A stretch of 64,000 nucleotides of DNA from Microcoleus vaginatus WJT46-NPBG5 (GTDB lineage: Bacteria > Cyanobacteriota > Cyanobacteriia > Cyanobacteriales > Oscillatoriaceae): contig JAHHHM010000005.1 in NCBI GenBank assembly GCA_019359355.1, positions 186,001 through 250,000 of the forward strand, given 5' to 3'. Made by a program: the position numbers and the translations under genes. The notes under the pieces are model-generated. The model worked only from the letters and a program-made list of their open reading frames with translations, was not told the DNA's origin and ran no database searches. Within the stretch, counting starts at the first letter, position 1. Each line of letters begins with the position of its first letter. Positions 20,658 to 31,136 of this stretch are shown in pieces.

Positions 20658-22643
20658 TTAAAACCAATCATCATCCTCATCATCCCACTCATCTTCGCTG
20701 ACATTTGTCCGAGGATAACGGGACTCGCCTCTGGTGACGCGACTGGCTCCTACGCGCTCAGAGGGCCGGCTGTCTCCGGAGAAGGTGCGCCGAATTGAGT
20801 CAAAGAAGTCATCCCCGTCCTCTTCGCGGGAGAACTGATAAACTTCCCGACTTAGATCGTAAAGAGCGTCTTGGAGTTCCGAACTCGTCAGATCCACGCC
20901 TCGCTCGTCGTTGCGGTTCAGGTTATCGCGCAAGTCTCGAACCAAAGATTCGATGCGACTGCGGCTGCGTTGGGCAAACTGCATTCCATAATCCAAAGCC
21001 ACCTCTCGCAGCTGTCGTTCTGCTTGATAAGCTAGCGCTTCTGCCCGGTTGCGCTTTTCCACCCGCTCTCGCCGCAAGCGGTCGTCTTGGGAAAATTGCT
21101 CGGCATCTTGGATCATACGGGTGACTTCCGATTCACTCAGGGTAGATGCGCCCTGGATGGTGATACTTTGCTCTCGTCCCGTGGTTTTGTCAAGAGCTGT
21201 GACCTGTAAGATGCCGTTGGAATCGATATCAAAGGCGACCTGAATCTGGGGGACGCCACGTGGTGCCGGCGGGATGCCGGTGAGTTTAAACCGGCCTAAG
21301 GATTTATTATCTGCCGCCATTTCCCGCTCTCCCTGAAGGATGTGAACCTCAACCAGGGTTTGATTATTTTCAGCGGTGGAAAAAATGTCTGACCGGCGCA
21401 CGGGAATCGTCGTGTTACGCGGGATGAGTTTTTTCATCACGCCCCCAATGGTTTCTAAGCCCAAGGAAAGGGGTGTTACATCCAGCAGCAGCACATCTCT
21501 CACTTCTCCTGCCAGGATGCCGGCTTGTATGGCTGCCCCCACCGCGACGACTTCATCGGGGTTGACGTTCTCATTCGGTTCTTTGTCAATCAGGCTGCGT
21601 ACCAGCTGTTTGACTAGAGGGATGCGGGTCGATCCGCCCACTAAGACGACTTCATCAATCCGAGAGGGGGAGAGGCTGGCATCCATTAAAGCTTGCTTGA
21701 CAGGAATGCGAAGCCGTTGGATTAGATCGCCGCACAACCCTTCAAACTGAGCACGCGTTAGCCGAGTTTCTAGATGTTTGGGACCGTCTTCGGTGGCGGT
21801 GATGAAAGGTAAGTTAATGTCGGTGACGGTGACGCCGGAAAGCTCGATTTTGGCTTTTTCGGCAGCTTCTGTGAGGCGCTGCAAGGCTTGCCGGTCGCGC
21901 CGCAAATCTACGCCCTCAACTTCTAAAAACTGTTCTGCCAGCCAGTCTACGATCTTTTTATCAAAATCGTTTCCGCCTAACTGGGTGTCTCCACTGGTGG
22001 CTTTGACTTCAAATACGCCATCGCCCACTTCCAAGATGGAAACATCAAACGTGCCGCCGCCCAAGTCGAACACTAGGATGGTCTGTTGTTGCTTGCGATC
22101 TAATCCATAGGCTAAGGAGGCAGCCGTTGGTTCGTTGAGAATTCGCTTGACTTCAAGGCCGGCAATTCGACCGGCATCGCGGGTTGCCTGTCGCTGAGAG
22201 TCATTAAAATAGGCGGGGACGGTAATCACCGCGCCGGTTACTGGCTGTCCTAAATAGCGACTCGCTTCATCTGCCAGTTTCCGCAGTACCATCGCCGAGA
22301 TTTCTTCTGCGGCAAATTCTTTTTTCAGGCGAGGACACTTAATTTTGATGTTGCCGGTTTCGTCCTTACGAATGGTGTAAGGCACTCGTTTTGACGTGGC
22401 GTTGAGTTCGGCATATTGACGGCCAATATAGCGCTTCGCCCCGTAAAACGTATTCTGGGGGTTGAGTACGGCTTGCCGGCGGGCCAGTTGTCCGACGAGT
22501 AGCTCACCTTCTTTGCTGAAGCTTACTACAGAGGGAGTTGTCCGCATGCCTTCTGAATTGGCAATTACTATCGGCTTACCGCCTTCCATAACGGCTACTA
22601 CTGAGTTGGTTGTCCCCAGGTCAATGCCGACTACCTTTCCCAT
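20658..22643 (-). CDS. dnaK: Hsp70 chaperone DnaK (DnaK3-like)
   Basis: This is a DnaK of 661 residues. The nucleotide-binding domain opens [20 protein letters not shown] and includes [16 protein letters not shown] and the VGGSTRIP motif. The substrate-binding domain follows from about residue 390 ([15 protein letters not shown]). The C-terminal lid ends in an acidic aromatic tail, WDDEDDDWF, in place of the EEVD-like end of canonical DnaK. Cyanobacteria carry several DnaK proteins. The dnaJ neighbour and the acidic tail favour the DnaK3 group, which is reported to associate with thylakoid membranes, although the length is shorter than the long DnaK3 proteins. The assignment to DnaK is sure; the paralogue number is not. 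Confidence 0.95.
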   Translation of the reverse strand: MGKVVGIDLGTTNSVVAVMEGGKPIVIANSEGMRTTPSVVSFSKEGELLVGQLARRQAVLNPQNTFYGAKRYIGRQYAELNATSKRVPYTIRKDETGNIKIKCPRLKKEFAAEEISAMVLRKLADEASRYLGQPVTGAVITVPAYFNDSQRQATRDAGRIAGLEVKRILNEPTAASLAYGLDRKQQQTILVFDLGGGTFDVSILEVGDGVFEVKATSGDTQLGGNDFDKKIVDWLAEQFLEVEGVDLRRDRQALQRLTEAAEKAKIELSGVTVTDINLPFITATEDGPKHLETRLTRAQFEGLCGDLIQRLRIPVKQALMDASLSPSRIDEVVLVGGSTRIPLVKQLVRSLIDKEPNENVNPDEVVAVGAAIQAGILAGEVRDVLLLDVTPLSLGLETIGGVMKKLIPRNTTIPVRRSDIFSTAENNQTLVEVHILQGEREMAADNKSLGRFKLTGIPPAPRGVPQIQVAFDIDSNGILQVTALDKTTGREQSITIQGASTLSESEVTRMIQDAEQFSQDDRLRRERVEKRNRAEALAYQAERQLREVALDYGMQFAQRSRSRIESLVRDLRDNLNRNDERGVDLTSSELQDALYDLSREVYQFSREEDGDDFFDSIRRTFSGDSRPSERVGASRVTRGESRYPRTNVSEDEWDDEDDDWF

Positions 22644-22671
22644 GCGTTCTTTTTCTCCTAGCTCTGAAGAT

Positions 22672-22862
22672 TCTCAGTTGTCAGTTGTCCTTTGTCAATT
22701 ATCCTTTGTCTTTTATACGCTTGCTTATGACTGATAATCCATGACTGATAACCGATGACAAACTTGCTGACTTTATTGTATCTTGCTGGTGAGACCTGTC
22801 TTGTAGCGGATGAGCTGAGTGTTGCTATGGGAATGGGACATGGGGCATGGGGCATGGGGGGA
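22672..22862. repeat. Heptad and GGGGCAT-type repeats upstream of dnaK
   Basis: The gap between dnaK and the divergent ABM gene contains CAGTTGTC/CCTTTGTC heptads (22676-22715), CATGACTGATAA copies (22726-22758) and a GGGGCAT run (22835-22862). These occupy the likely dnaK promoter region. Confidence 0.75.
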
Positions 22863-22928
22863 TAGGAACAGAGATTGATAGAGTAGGATCTGCTCTGTTG
22901 CCCAACTAAATTTTGGAGGACTCAAGCT

Positions 22929-23228
22929 GTGGCCAAACAAACGGTTCGAGTGGTGGCTCGTGTTGTCGCGCTTCCCGATCAGGTGGAGCCGGTGAAGTCT
23001 ATTCTTTTGAGCATCATTGAACCAACTCGCCAAGAAGCCGGCTGTATTTTCTACGAACTGATGCAAAATTCAGCCGATCCGACTGATTTTGTCTTTGTGG
23101 AAGAGTGGGAAACTCAGGAATTACTCAACGCACATTTGAATTCACAACATATTCAGCAGGCAGCCTCTCAACTTAATGGCTTGGCTGCGATGTCGCCAGA
23201 TATCCGCTTTTATCAATTGCTGGCTTAG
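22929..23228 (+). CDS. Antibiotic-biosynthesis-monooxygenase (ABM) domain protein
   Basis: This small ABM-fold protein has 99 residues, the typical size for YgiN-like dimeric alpha+beta-barrel proteins that act on quinones or similar aromatics, or have no known substrate. The GTG start at 22929 is preceded by GGAGGA nine bases upstream, which decides the start. EAGCIFYELMQN and FVFVEEWE match the central and third strands of the fold, and LNAHLNSQHIQQ the following helix. No cofactor motif is expected. It is divergent from dnaK and stands alone. Confidence 0.85.
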   Translation: MAKQTVRVVARVVALPDQVEPVKSILLSIIEPTRQEAGCIFYELMQNSADPTDFVFVEEWETQELLNAHLNSQHIQQAASQLNGLAAMSPDIRFYQLLA

Positions 23229-23637
23229 CACTATTGACAATTTTCAATTTTTATGAATTAAACTTATATTCAAGATTCCTGGGCCGGCAGGAGCAATGCC
23301 TCTCCCCTCCTTGATCAAAACTAACAGAGCCATTGAAATGAAATGTTTGTATCATTCACTACAATCGCCCAGTTTTATCAAAAACAAGAACAGGGCTTTT
23401 GCAAATTTCCATGTGAATGAGTGTGATTAGCACCGCTCACACGACAGGCAGCGTAGAGGGTCATTTCAGCAAAGTTGAAACTGAGACCGGCCCAATAAAA
23501 TTAGAGAATTCTAAAAGATTCCCAGGGGGTCAGCCCAATGTGGGAGCGTAAAAGTTAAAAGTAAAAAGAGCAAAATTAAAAATAAAACAGAGAAGACTCT
23601 CCTTTTTTAATTTTTTATGGCTTGCTGATGCCGGCAG
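23229..23637. other. Gene-free convergent gap
   Basis: These 409 bases lie between the ends of two convergent genes. A run near 23545-23615 is rich in A and T-tracts and could end transcripts from either side, but no strong hairpin is seen. No ORF was supported. Confidence 0.35.
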
Positions 23638-24006
23638 TTACAGTCCTTTCAGCAGCTGTTTAACCGTTGCAATCAGTTCGGTTGGGCGAAAAGGTTTGGC
23701 AATATAAGCATCAGCCCCTTGTTTCATTCCCCAGTAGCGATCAAATTCCTCACTTTTACTCGTACACATAACAACAGGGATATTGTGGGCTTTTGGGTCA
23801 TTTTTCAGCCATCGGCACAGTTCGTAGCCGTTCATCCGAGGCATGACAACGTCCGTAATCACTAAATCTGGATAGCTGGCTTGAATTTGTTCTTTTGCTT
23901 CAATGCCATCAGATGCTTCAACAACATTGAGTCCGCTCTTTCTTAAAATATCTGAAACAATTTGACGTAGGGTTAAACTGTCATCCACGATCAGAACCGT
24001 ATTCAT
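23638..24006 (-). CDS. PilH/CheY-like response regulator
   Basis: This is a 122-residue single receiver domain. LIVDDSLTLRQIVSDIL opens it, the phospho-acceptor is the Asp in DLVITDVVMPRMNGYELCRW, the Thr is in VMCTSKSEEFD and the Lys is in IAKPF. The sequence after the Thr (SEEFDRYWGMKQGADAYIAKPF) is characteristic of the PilH/PixH group, which works with CheA-like kinases in pilus-driven phototaxis. No chemotaxis cluster is present here, so the partner is elsewhere. The group assignment is moderately firm. Confidence 0.9.
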   Translation of the reverse strand: MNTVLIVDDSLTLRQIVSDILRKSGLNVVEASDGIEAKEQIQASYPDLVITDVVMPRMNGYELCRWLKNDPKAHNIPVVMCTSKSEEFDRYWGMKQGADAYIAKPFRPTELIATVKQLLKGL

Positions 24007-24134
24007 AGATCCCTGCCTGCTAGTTTAAAACGTTAATAAGAAAGTGTAGATTTCCTACAGTGCCGAGCGGCCCTCTATTTGATATCGTGCCCATTGATCA
24101 CGTAAAAATTTACAGGGCCAACGATTTTAGGCTG

Positions 24135-24255
24135 TAAATTTTTCTGAAAGCGACAGATCCAAATCTCCGCCCTCTGCGCTGTGCCGGCAAAATCCACGAA
24201 AAATTTCTCTCTCTAAATTTTTCCGAACAGCGACTGATCCAAATTCTTAGCCTCC
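24135..24255. repeat. Imperfect direct repeat pair upstream of crtP
   Basis: Copy 1 is 24135-24171 and copy 2 is 24214-24255. Both read TAAATTTTTC, then a GAA-rich stretch, GCGAC, GATCCAAAT and a pyrimidine-rich end. About 80 bases separate the copy starts. Confidence 0.7.
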
Positions 24256-24539
24256 AGCCATCGGCAATTTTCTTGGGACGCCTGAGAATTTTTGAGATCC
24301 GGTAGGATCGCCGGGAAACTTGGGAGACTCTATCCTAGCTGAATAACGAGAGAGTGCAAGCTATGAGCTGCAATTGTTTTACTCAAGAGGAGTCGGCTCG
24401 CTCTCAACGCCTTTATCGGTGGGAAAATAAACTTTTCTAGCTACTCCAACAGGCAGAGGGCCGGCACTCCAGCTAAAAATCGTCAATATAAAATTGATCA
24501 GGTTGAACAAAGCTTGCAAAATGTAACGGATTGCAAAGG

Positions 24540-24545
24540 TATAAT
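24540..24545 (+). promoter_or_regulatory. crtP: Possible -10 element for crtP
   Basis: TATAAT sits 62 bases before the crtP start codon. A TTGCAA at 24514-24519 is too far (20-base spacer) to be a convincing -35 element. This is a suggestion only. Confidence 0.3.
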
Positions 24546-24582
24546 GAGAGGCGGGTAATCACACCCTTAAGAAAATCTTTAG

Positions 24583-26120
<1,538 letters not shown>

Positions 26121-26138
26121 TTTCTAAGCTTGCAACGA

Positions 26139-27068
26139 ATGCTGCAACTGCCTCATTACTCCTGCATGAACACGCTGGCTTCCCCAGAGGCCGCTTACGA
26201 ACTCTGTCGTCAGATCACAGCCACTTATGCCAAAACCTTTTATTTAGGCACGCTGTTGATGTCAGAGGAGAAACGGCGGGCAATCTGGGCTATCTACGCT
26301 TGGTGCCGTCGCACAGATGAATTGGTTGATGGGCCTCGCGCTCGATTAACTACGCCTGAAACCCTCGACCAGTGGGAACACCAACTGGAATCCATCTTTG
26401 CGGGTCATCCCCAAGAAGATCCCGATGTGGCGCTAGCGGAGACGCTGCAACGCTTCTCCCTAAGCATTCAGCCATTTCGGGATATGATTGCGGGCCAGCG
26501 GATGGATTTGTGCCGCAGCCGGTACGAGACGTTTGAAGAGCTTTACCTCTACTGTTACCGAGTCGCCGGCACAGTTGGGTTGATGTCGATGCCGATCATG
26601 GGGGTGGAGCCATCGCCCCACAAGGCTCCTTGGAATCGAAACGTTCCGGAGGGGCTTCCAACTGAAGAGGCTGTGGCGCTGGGAATTGCCAACCAGCTCA
26701 CAAACATCCTCCGAGATGTTGGGGAAGATGCGAGCCGGGGTCGCATTTACCTGCCTTTGCAAGAGTTGGCATTGTTTAACTACACCGAAGAGGATTTATT
26801 TAATGGTGTGGTGGATGAACGATGGCGCGAGTTTATGCGCTTCCAAATCGGGCGAGCGCGTAAGTTTTTTGCGATGGCTGAAAAAGGCGTTAGCCAGTTG
26901 AGTTTAGATGCACGCTGGCCAGTTTGGTCGGCGCTAATGCTCTACCGGCAAATCCTGGATGTGATTGAGAGCAACCACTACGATGTGTTTCGGCAGCGAG
27001 CTTATGTTGGGCGCTCCCGCAAGCTGTTGTATTTGCCTGTAGCTTGGCTGAGGGCGCAAGTCCTCTAA
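26139..27068 (+). CDS. crtB: Phytoene synthase
   Basis: CrtB condenses two geranylgeranyl diphosphates to phytoene. The two Asp-rich substrate-binding motifs are present: DELVDGPRAR (about residues 67-76) and DVGEDASRGRIYLP (about 190-203). YAKTFYLGTLLM near the N-terminus is also conserved. The frame is open from a TTG at 26130, but ATG at 26139 (MLQLPHYSCMNTLAS) resembles other cyanobacterial CrtB N-termini, and ATG at 26166 is possible. This gives 309 residues, the normal length. It is downstream of crtP in the usual cyanobacterial order. Confidence 0.96.
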   Translation: MLQLPHYSCMNTLASPEAAYELCRQITATYAKTFYLGTLLMSEEKRRAIWAIYAWCRRTDELVDGPRARLTTPETLDQWEHQLESIFAGHPQEDPDVALAETLQRFSLSIQPFRDMIAGQRMDLCRSRYETFEELYLYCYRVAGTVGLMSMPIMGVEPSPHKAPWNRNVPEGLPTEEAVALGIANQLTNILRDVGEDASRGRIYLPLQELALFNYTEEDLFNGVVDERWREFMRFQIGRARKFFAMAEKGVSQLSLDARWPVWSALMLYRQILDVIESNHYDVFRQRAYVGRSRKLLYLPVAWLRAQVL

Positions 27069-27641
27069 AAGTTACTGGCAACCGGCTAAGGTATGGTGAG
27101 TGGCGCTGGCTTGTGTGAGCGCCGCTGCTTGCTTGTGCTAATCCAGCAGAATAAAGGCTGCATCAACGTCAACTCAGTTACACAGAGGGGAGCCGGTTAG
27201 AAACTTCTTGAAAGGTTTTCTATATATCTTCCTTTGGACAGATGCGCCAAAAGCTTAGGTGTAAAATGTTTTTAAATGTCAGTCTAGGGAGGCGCTGCTC
27301 CCTTGTCTTCATATCTTCCTTTGGGTAGATGCAGAAAAAACCTAGTTGTGAAATGGTTTTTTAATGTCCTGCTCGCTTATTTCCATCTCTGCCTGAAGAC
27401 GGTTGTACCAGAGAATTGCTGATAATAATTTTTTAATTGACTGATAAGTTATTTACATATCCTGCGAGCGAAGGCTTAACTAAAGCTTTAAGACCGAGTG
27501 CTTTTTTACCTATCTATAGATAATTTATATATATTTCTTAAAGGGGATGTCAGGGAAATCAAGCGGTGTGATTTTTAGCACAGTATTAAGCGCCCACCCT
27601 GTCGTATATTATTAGCTAAATGAGCTTAATATGTCGTAACA
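27069..27641. other. Gene-free stretch with long direct repeat
   Basis: These 573 bases lie between crtB and the EAL gene, on the same strand. A direct repeat (27224-27280 and 27311-27368) dominates the centre. The last 200 bases are AT-rich and probably include the EAL gene promoter. No ORF was seen. Confidence 0.5.
27224..27368. repeat. 57-58-bp imperfect direct repeat
   Basis: Unit 1 is 27224-27280 and unit 2 is 27311-27368. Shared blocks in order are ATATCTTCCTTTGG, AGATGC, CTAG or TTAG followed by GTGTAAAATG or TTGTGAAATG, then a T-run and AATGTC. The spacer is 30 bases. Confidence 0.8.
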
Positions 27642-28727
27642 ATGAGCAATCTATCCCTAATGCCTCCTATCGATTCATTAACGAACCAATTGAAATTCAT
27701 AATACAGCCCTTGGATCTAGATACAATTAACGAGCTTGGCGAACTGGGATTTCAGCAAATTCCGGCCATTCCTCAACTTGTTTATCAAGAAGTCACAGAA
27801 CCTCAATTAGCTGACGTTTTTAGGCAGCTCACCCGAACTCTAACAGACGCCAGTCAAGCCGCATCACGCTTTTTGTTGACACGCTTACCCCTTGAGGATA
27901 ACAGTCTACTGTTAGAATTTCTTCAGGCTCAGCCCCTAAGTGTAATTACGAACTGTGTGAGAAATGCCTGGTTTTTCCATTTACTCTTAAAGCAGTGTTT
28001 ATTATTCAAGTATCAACCTATTTTTGATTTAGCTTCCGGTCAGATCATCGCTCATGAATGTCTGGCTCGCGCCATCAGCGAACAGGGTCACTATCTGAGC
28101 GGGCAACAATTAATTGATGCAGCCCTTTCAACGAAACTAACGCGCGAGTTTGATGAATTAGCCAGAGAAATTTGTTTGGATTCAATTGCTGCCTTAAACA
28201 CGAATCAAACTTTTTTCATTAACGTTTTACCGAATGCGATTATCGATAATTTTAAGTCTCTAGAACAGAATCTAGAAAAAGTATTGGCATTAGGATTGCA
28301 ACCGCACCAGATTGTGTTTGAATTAACTGAAGTTGAAATCCTCGCCCACTGCCCAAATTTGGCCCAGCTCATTAACCGTCTGAGAAAATGGGGTTTTGGA
28401 ATTGCGGTTGATGATTTATGTGGTTGTGTTTCCATTGATCATTATGTGATGGAGGTTCGTCCGGATTTTGTTAAACTCGACCGGCGCTTGATAAATGGTT
28501 GCAGCAAACATCTGCTGAAGCAAACTTTAATCAAAAGTTTATTGCATTCTGCCCACGAAGAGGGAATTCTGGTTGTCGCGGAGGGACTTGAACACCGTAA
28601 GGATATCGAGTGCTGCCGCGATTTAGGTATGGACTACGGACAGGGATTTGGATTGGGGCGTCCAGAATTGACGTTGCAACAGCAATCTTCAAGCTTTAGA
28701 GATTTTCCCATGTCTAAAGCTTCTTAG
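27642..28727 (+). CDS. EAL-domain protein, probable c-di-GMP phosphodiesterase
   Basis: This 361-residue protein has an unrecognised N-terminal region (1-115, mostly helical) and an EAL domain (about 120-345). The residues needed for metal binding and hydrolysis appear present: Glu139 in HECLAR (in place of E-A-L), Asn194 in FINVLP, Glu227 in FELTE, Asp257-Asp258, Lys278 in FVKLD, Glu314 and Glu317 in AEGLE and Gln334. Loop 6, usually DDFGTG, reads DDLCGC, so the dimer/metal loop is altered. There is no GGDEF or membrane segment. It stands alone after a repeat-rich gap. Activity is plausible but the loop change makes it uncertain. Confidence 0.85.
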   Translation: MSNLSLMPPIDSLTNQLKFIIQPLDLDTINELGELGFQQIPAIPQLVYQEVTEPQLADVFRQLTRTLTDASQAASRFLLTRLPLEDNSLLLEFLQAQPLSVITNCVRNAWFFHLLLKQCLLFKYQPIFDLASGQIIAHECLARAISEQGHYLSGQQLIDAALSTKLTREFDELAREICLDSIAALNTNQTFFINVLPNAIIDNFKSLEQNLEKVLALGLQPHQIVFELTEVEILAHCPNLAQLINRLRKWGFGIAVDDLCGCVSIDHYVMEVRPDFVKLDRRLINGCSKHLLKQTLIKSLLHSAHEEGILVVAEGLEHRKDIECCRDLGMDYGQGFGLGRPELTLQQQSSSFRDFPMSKAS

Positions 28728-28888
28728 TGCGGATGCCGGCTGATATGACAAATTTAGGAATTAACGTATTTTCGCGAACGGTGTGGCGAGTGGGAAAAAA
28801 TCTGTATGATGGGTTATGTTTTGGCGAAAGCAAACTGAGGTTTGCTTTAATTTCGCATCTCACCCCGGCAATTCCATAACCACTATCC

Positions 28889-29302
28889 ATGCAGCTAGAA
28901 TTTGTTCCAGTAGAAGAGTTTTATTTTGCCCTCACCTTGGCAGTTCGCACACTCGAAGATTTAACGAAACCCGGTTTAGCCGAGCAGGTGCGATCGCGCT
29001 TGGAACTCGAATGCGGGCAACCCTCCACCGTAGCCGCTGCTAGCCAGAATACTTTTAACTATGTGTTTCGCGTTAAAGATTACGATAACAGCCCTTCCCC
29101 CCAGCTCATGGTTTCTGTTGCTGACTGGCAAGGAAAACTGCGCCTGAGCAGTGATTATGGCTGGACACTTGACGAATCTCGTAAGGCAGTACGGACTGAA
29201 TTATTTAGCCGCCGGCAGGAATTTGCTCAACACCTGCGTGTTCACCTCCAAGATTGGCTGCAAGTGCCGTTATTAGAAGAAACTTCTAATTGGGTTGCCT
29301 AA
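28889..29302 (+). CDS. Conserved-looking small protein, function unknown
   Basis: This 137-residue acidic soluble protein starts MQLEFVPVEEFYFALTLAV. It has no membrane segment or catalytic motif that I can name. Codon use and amino-acid composition are ordinary, and the C-terminal half (ESRKAVRTELFSRRQEFAQH) is clearly helical. It resembles uncharacterised cyanobacterial proteins in feel, but no family can be named. It stands alone between the EAL and RNA-binding protein genes. Confidence 0.7.
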   Translation: MQLEFVPVEEFYFALTLAVRTLEDLTKPGLAEQVRSRLELECGQPSTVAAASQNTFNYVFRVKDYDNSPSPQLMVSVADWQGKLRLSSDYGWTLDESRKAVRTELFSRRQEFAQHLRVHLQDWLQVPLLEETSNWVA

Positions 29303-29525
29303 ATTTGTTCGGGGGTTTAACGGACACTAAAAGATAGGCCGGTGAAAGGTTAAAAAGAAGTTTTAACCTTCAATCTTTTTGATCATTCCCCACTCAAACT
29401 TACCGATTTCAAAGACAATCAGCGGGCGCTTGTTACACGTGGATTTTAAAAATTCCTCCGGTTAATTCACCGGCACAAGTGTTCAAGTCGCCCGTTTTTA
29501 ACTGTCTTGAGTGCAAAAGCTACAT

Positions 29526-30059
29526 TTACGGGTTGCTTGCTTGAGCTGCCAGCATTTGCTTGAGCTTTTCCAACTCTTGTGCCCAGCGTGGATCTGGCTG
29601 GGAGGCTTCTTGCGGTGTAGAAGTCGAAGTGCCGCCGCCGCCGGTACTGGTAGAACCACGACGAGACTTGTTACCGCCGCCACGACGTTCGCCGCCACGA
29701 CGTTCGCCACCGCCACCGCCACCGCCGCCACCGCCAGTAGGAGTCCCAGCGGCTTTGGTAACAGGAGCAGGCGGTTGTGGAGCTGATGATTCCTCATCTC
29801 CTTTACCCTTAGAGCGAGGCAAAGCCTTCTCTATTTTGATTGGGTTTTCTTTAAACACAAAACCATTGTACTTCTCGATGATTTGATCAGCCTCTTCATC
29901 AGTTTTGACGGTGACAAAACCAAATCCCCGACATTTGCCGGTTTTGCGATCAGTGATCACTTTCGTAGAAACAGAATCGCCGGCTTCTGCAAAAATGTCT
30001 TGCAGCTCTTTACGATCTATTTCTTTGGGCAGATTCCCTACATAAAGACGAATTGACAT
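29526..30059 (-). CDS. Glycine-rich RRM RNA-binding protein
   Basis: This cyanobacterial Rbp-type protein has one RRM at residues 1-80. RNP2 is LYVGNL and RNP1 is CRGFGFV. ATG at 30059 (MSIRLYVGN) is chosen over the in-frame start at 30074, because the RRM begins immediately after it. After a KALPRSKGKGDEE linker comes a C-terminal Gly/Arg region with a run of ten Gly and RRGGE repeats, then a conserved-looking end PDPRWAQELEKLKQML. Such proteins are often cold-induced and bind mRNA, some near thylakoids. The long 5' region is consistent with post-transcriptional control, which is inference. Confidence 0.93.
   Translation of the reverse strand: MSIRLYVGNLPKEIDRKELQDIFAEAGDSVSTKVITDRKTGKCRGFGFVTVKTDEEADQIIEKYNGFVFKENPIKIEKALPRSKGKGDEESSAPQPPAPVTKAAGTPTGGGGGGGGGGERRGGERRGGGNKSRRGSTSTGGGGTSTSTPQEASQPDPRWAQELEKLKQMLAAQASNP
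29708..29737. repeat. GCC-type trinucleotide repeat coding poly-Gly
   Basis: Runs of ACCGCC and GCCACC encode the ten-Gly tract of the RNA-binding protein (on the minus strand). It is a coding microsatellite that may vary in length between strains. Confidence 0.75.
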
Positions 30060-30371
30060 GGACAAGTCCTCCAAAGTTGGGTTCCAACAAATTTACAAAT
30101 CTTAACTTGATAACGGTCATCAAGAGGCAAGGGTTGACGCCAAGCAGCAAAACTAGCCAAGCTGTGTGCCTCTGTGGCAAACCTCAACAAGGCAGTTCAC
30201 CTCTAATTGCAAAATTATTCAATAGGCTTCTGCCAATACACTGCACCCGACGCGCTTGAAATTTAGCTATACGGTCGCTGCGTAAGCTTTTGGTCATCAC
30301 TAGGGAATGGAGGCTCAATAGTGTTTTTAGAATACTGTTGTTACACAATCTTGAGAAAAACCGCCGTAAAA

Positions 30372-30480
30372 ACCACTGGTGGTAGCCTGGGATATCAAGC
30401 AATAGGGATGCTAACGTCCCGATTTGTCCCGTCGGGTATGCAGGAACTGACGCGCTTAGGAGCCGATAGCATAGCCTAGA
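30372..30480 (+). ncRNA. Candidate structured RNA
   Basis: Several complementary segments lie close together: the palindrome ACCACTGGTGGT (30372-30383), a GGGATG-CTAA-CGTCCC tetraloop hairpin (30405-30420), a CCC-GTC-GGG hairpin (30428-30436) and an outer pairing of CCTGGGATA (30386-30394) with TATGCAGG (30437-30444). Together they could form a three-way junction. The strand and ends are guesses. A mobile-element guide RNA (HEARO/omega-RNA type) or an rbp leader on the other strand are two possible identities, neither shown. Confidence 0.3.
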
Positions 30481-31007
30481 CACGCTTTGCCCAAAATGCT
30501 GTTTTGGTAACTCGCAATTCAGTGAGCGACCCACAAATCCCCTTGCTTTGAGGATATAAGATTTTAAACCCTTAATAAAGGTATCACAGCCTTGGGTATG
30601 GAGCTAGCTACAAGGGCGGAAATCCGTCTTTTTTATCTATAACAATGCCATTACTTAAAACGCACTCAGTTAGGTTTGCATCTAACTTGCATTTTTCAAG
30701 TTGCCGGATAGCAGCAATAAATGGCGAGCCGCAGAAAAAGAAAAACGAATTCCCACAGATATCGTTAGCTACATTTGCCATGCTGGCAAGCAGTATAAGT
30801 TAAATGCCTGACAGCTTACGCAAAAAACCAGCCGATGGCTGCGGCTGGCTGAAATTGCTGTGTTGGGAGAAGGAAAACCTGATACCAAGACGGCTCCTGT
30901 GACTGCAATAACAGAGATTGAAGGCTTGGACACGTCTGGAACCATGTGCTTTCTGTAAATAACTGTAACATTAAGGGAAAAAAGTTTGCAACATTTCTTT
31001 ACATATT

Positions 31008-31101
31008 AGGGAATGGGGGATGGGGAATTGGTCAAGGCTTCGCCAACCTAAAGGTAGGGGCATGGGGAATGGGGAATGGGGAATTGGGAAGAGGGGGAGA
31101 G
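31008..31101. repeat. GGGGAAT/GGGGCAT tandem repeat
   Basis: Repeated GGGGAATG/GGGGCATG octad-heptad units occur here, including CCAACCTAAAGGTAGGGGCAT. The CCAACCTAAAGGTAGGG block recurs at about 44800-44816, and GGGGCAT runs recur at 22835-22862, so this is a dispersed intergenic family. Confidence 0.75.
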
Positions 31102-31136
31102 AAGTTCTACTTCATTGTTCTCTGCTACCTAACCCT

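Larger units (their letters stand above)
30075..31136. other. 1-kb gene-free region with structured segment and G-rich repeat
   Basis: This gap lies between the rbp start and the end of the M48-like gene, both on the minus strand. It contains a hairpin-rich, less AT-biased segment at about 30372-30480 and G-rich GGGGAAT/GGGGCAT repeats at 31008-31101. The remainder (30540-31000) has no ORF that looks protein-coding. Confidence 0.5.

Noticed and set aside
22773-23066. 97-codon minus-strand ORF overlapping the ABM gene start
   Set aside because: It is built partly on the G-rich repeat and overlaps the supported ABM gene.
29560-29886. Plus-strand Pro/Arg-rich ORFs opposite the RNA-binding protein
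   Set aside because: They are antisense shadows of the Gly/Arg tract.
30184-30534. 116-codon minus-strand ORF in the gap upstream of rbp
   Set aside because: It overlaps the hairpin-rich segment, has a Ser/Leu/Arg-rich composition typical of antisense reading and shows no domain. I consider it a by-product of the putative structured RNA.
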